A DNA stretch of 27,500 bases from Stramonita haemastoma (Eukaryota; Mollusca; Gastropoda; Neogastropoda; Muricidae). Each line of letters opens with the position of its first letter. The stretch's first letter is position 1. The stretch is from assembly GCA_030674155.1 (NCBI GenBank), contig CM060334.1:44416372-44443871 (forward strand), given 5' to 3'. Position numbers and translations under genes: made by a program. Below the pieces are notes generated by a model. It searched no databases and was not told the origin of the DNA. It was given only the letters and a program-made list of their open reading frames with translations. This document shows positions 26,671 to 27,500 of the stretch, piece by piece.

Positions 26671-26960
26671 CAGTGTAGGAGATACTTTGTTATTTTAAGT
26701 CCTCTTTTTTGTCACCGACATTTTATGGTATACATACAATAACATTTTGTTGTTGCTGCTGTTGCTCCCCCCCCCCACCCCCCCTCCGCACTGAAATATA
26801 CTTAGCAGTTCTGCAACCCCCTTCATGTATGGGCCAGTGGCCCATCGGTCGAGTTCGATACTGGTTGGACTCTGTAGCACTTTCATGTTCTCATCCATTA
26901 TGATCATGTGCTTATTCTTTTAGGCACCGGTTCGGTTTGATAGTTCATTCATCCTCTCCC
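26671..26960. other. Spacer with poly-C tract
   Basis: Unique-looking sequence with C-rich runs at 26767-26787. A T-arm-like ggtcgagttcgatactgg at 26847-26864 has no matching box A. No gene seen. Confidence 0.35.
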
Positions 26961-26963
26961 CTT

Positions 26964-27464
<501 letters not shown>

Positions 27465-27500
27465 AGAGGTAGGGGGGGGGGAGAGAGCGCAAGGGATGTA

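Overview
The window is eukaryotic, non-coding-rich DNA that most resembles a mollusc, probably a gastropod. Three things point there. It has a single-exon receptor gene of the lineage-expanded rhodopsin-like (chemosensory-type) GPCR family known from sea slugs and snails. It has LINE fragments of the endonuclease/reverse transcriptase types common in molluscan and cnidarian genomes, and several tRNA-derived SINE families. It also has very dense (CA)n, (GA)n and (CT)n microsatellites. There is no sign of bacterial operons, phage or CRISPR.

Layout, left to right. 0-5.7 kb: SINE copies on the minus strand (388-687, 836-1034, 4376-4572), a LINE with an uninterrupted 392-codon reverse transcriptase remnant (2288-3540, minus) with a possible PHD-like finger segment 5' of it (3614-3895), and poly-C tracts. 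5.7-6.0 kb: a (CA)n block containing two isolated copies of a SINE 3' tail. 6.0-8.5 kb: the GPCR gene (6250-7626, plus), whose cytoplasmic tail seems to continue in another frame with a 23-residue repeat (to 8078). 8.6-10.4 kb: a decayed LINE truncated into a minisatellite. 10.7-11.1 kb: a second SINE subfamily. 11.5-13.3 kb: microsatellites and two LINE 3' ends.

13.36-19.72 kb, minus strand: two phase-compatible exons of a secreted cyclophilin-type peptidyl-prolyl isomerase. The intron between them, about 5.9 kb, holds a 37-bp minisatellite, a 3.1-kb dead LINE, a SINE with target-site duplications and further SINE copies. 20-22.3 kb: SINEs and non-repetitive spacer. 23.0-25.1 kb, plus strand: two probable exons of an unidentified coiled-coil protein, running off towards the right. 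25.1-25.65 kb: a 500-bp polypurine intron tract. 25.7-26.1 kb: a SINE between 60-bp direct repeats. 26.35-26.67 kb: a composite SINE whose head contains a 5S rRNA-derived segment. 27 kb: mixed microsatellite.

The host genes do not form a functional unit: a receptor, an ER/secretory folding enzyme and a coiled-coil protein are simply neighbours, mostly separated by repeats. I saw no convincing new defence or enzymatic system. The most interesting items are the SINE architectures (tRNA/5S composite; two subfamilies sharing a central domain), the split cyclophilin gene, the divergent GPCR with its frame-shifted repeat tail, and the unidentified coiled-coil exons. All assignments are from reading the sequence only.
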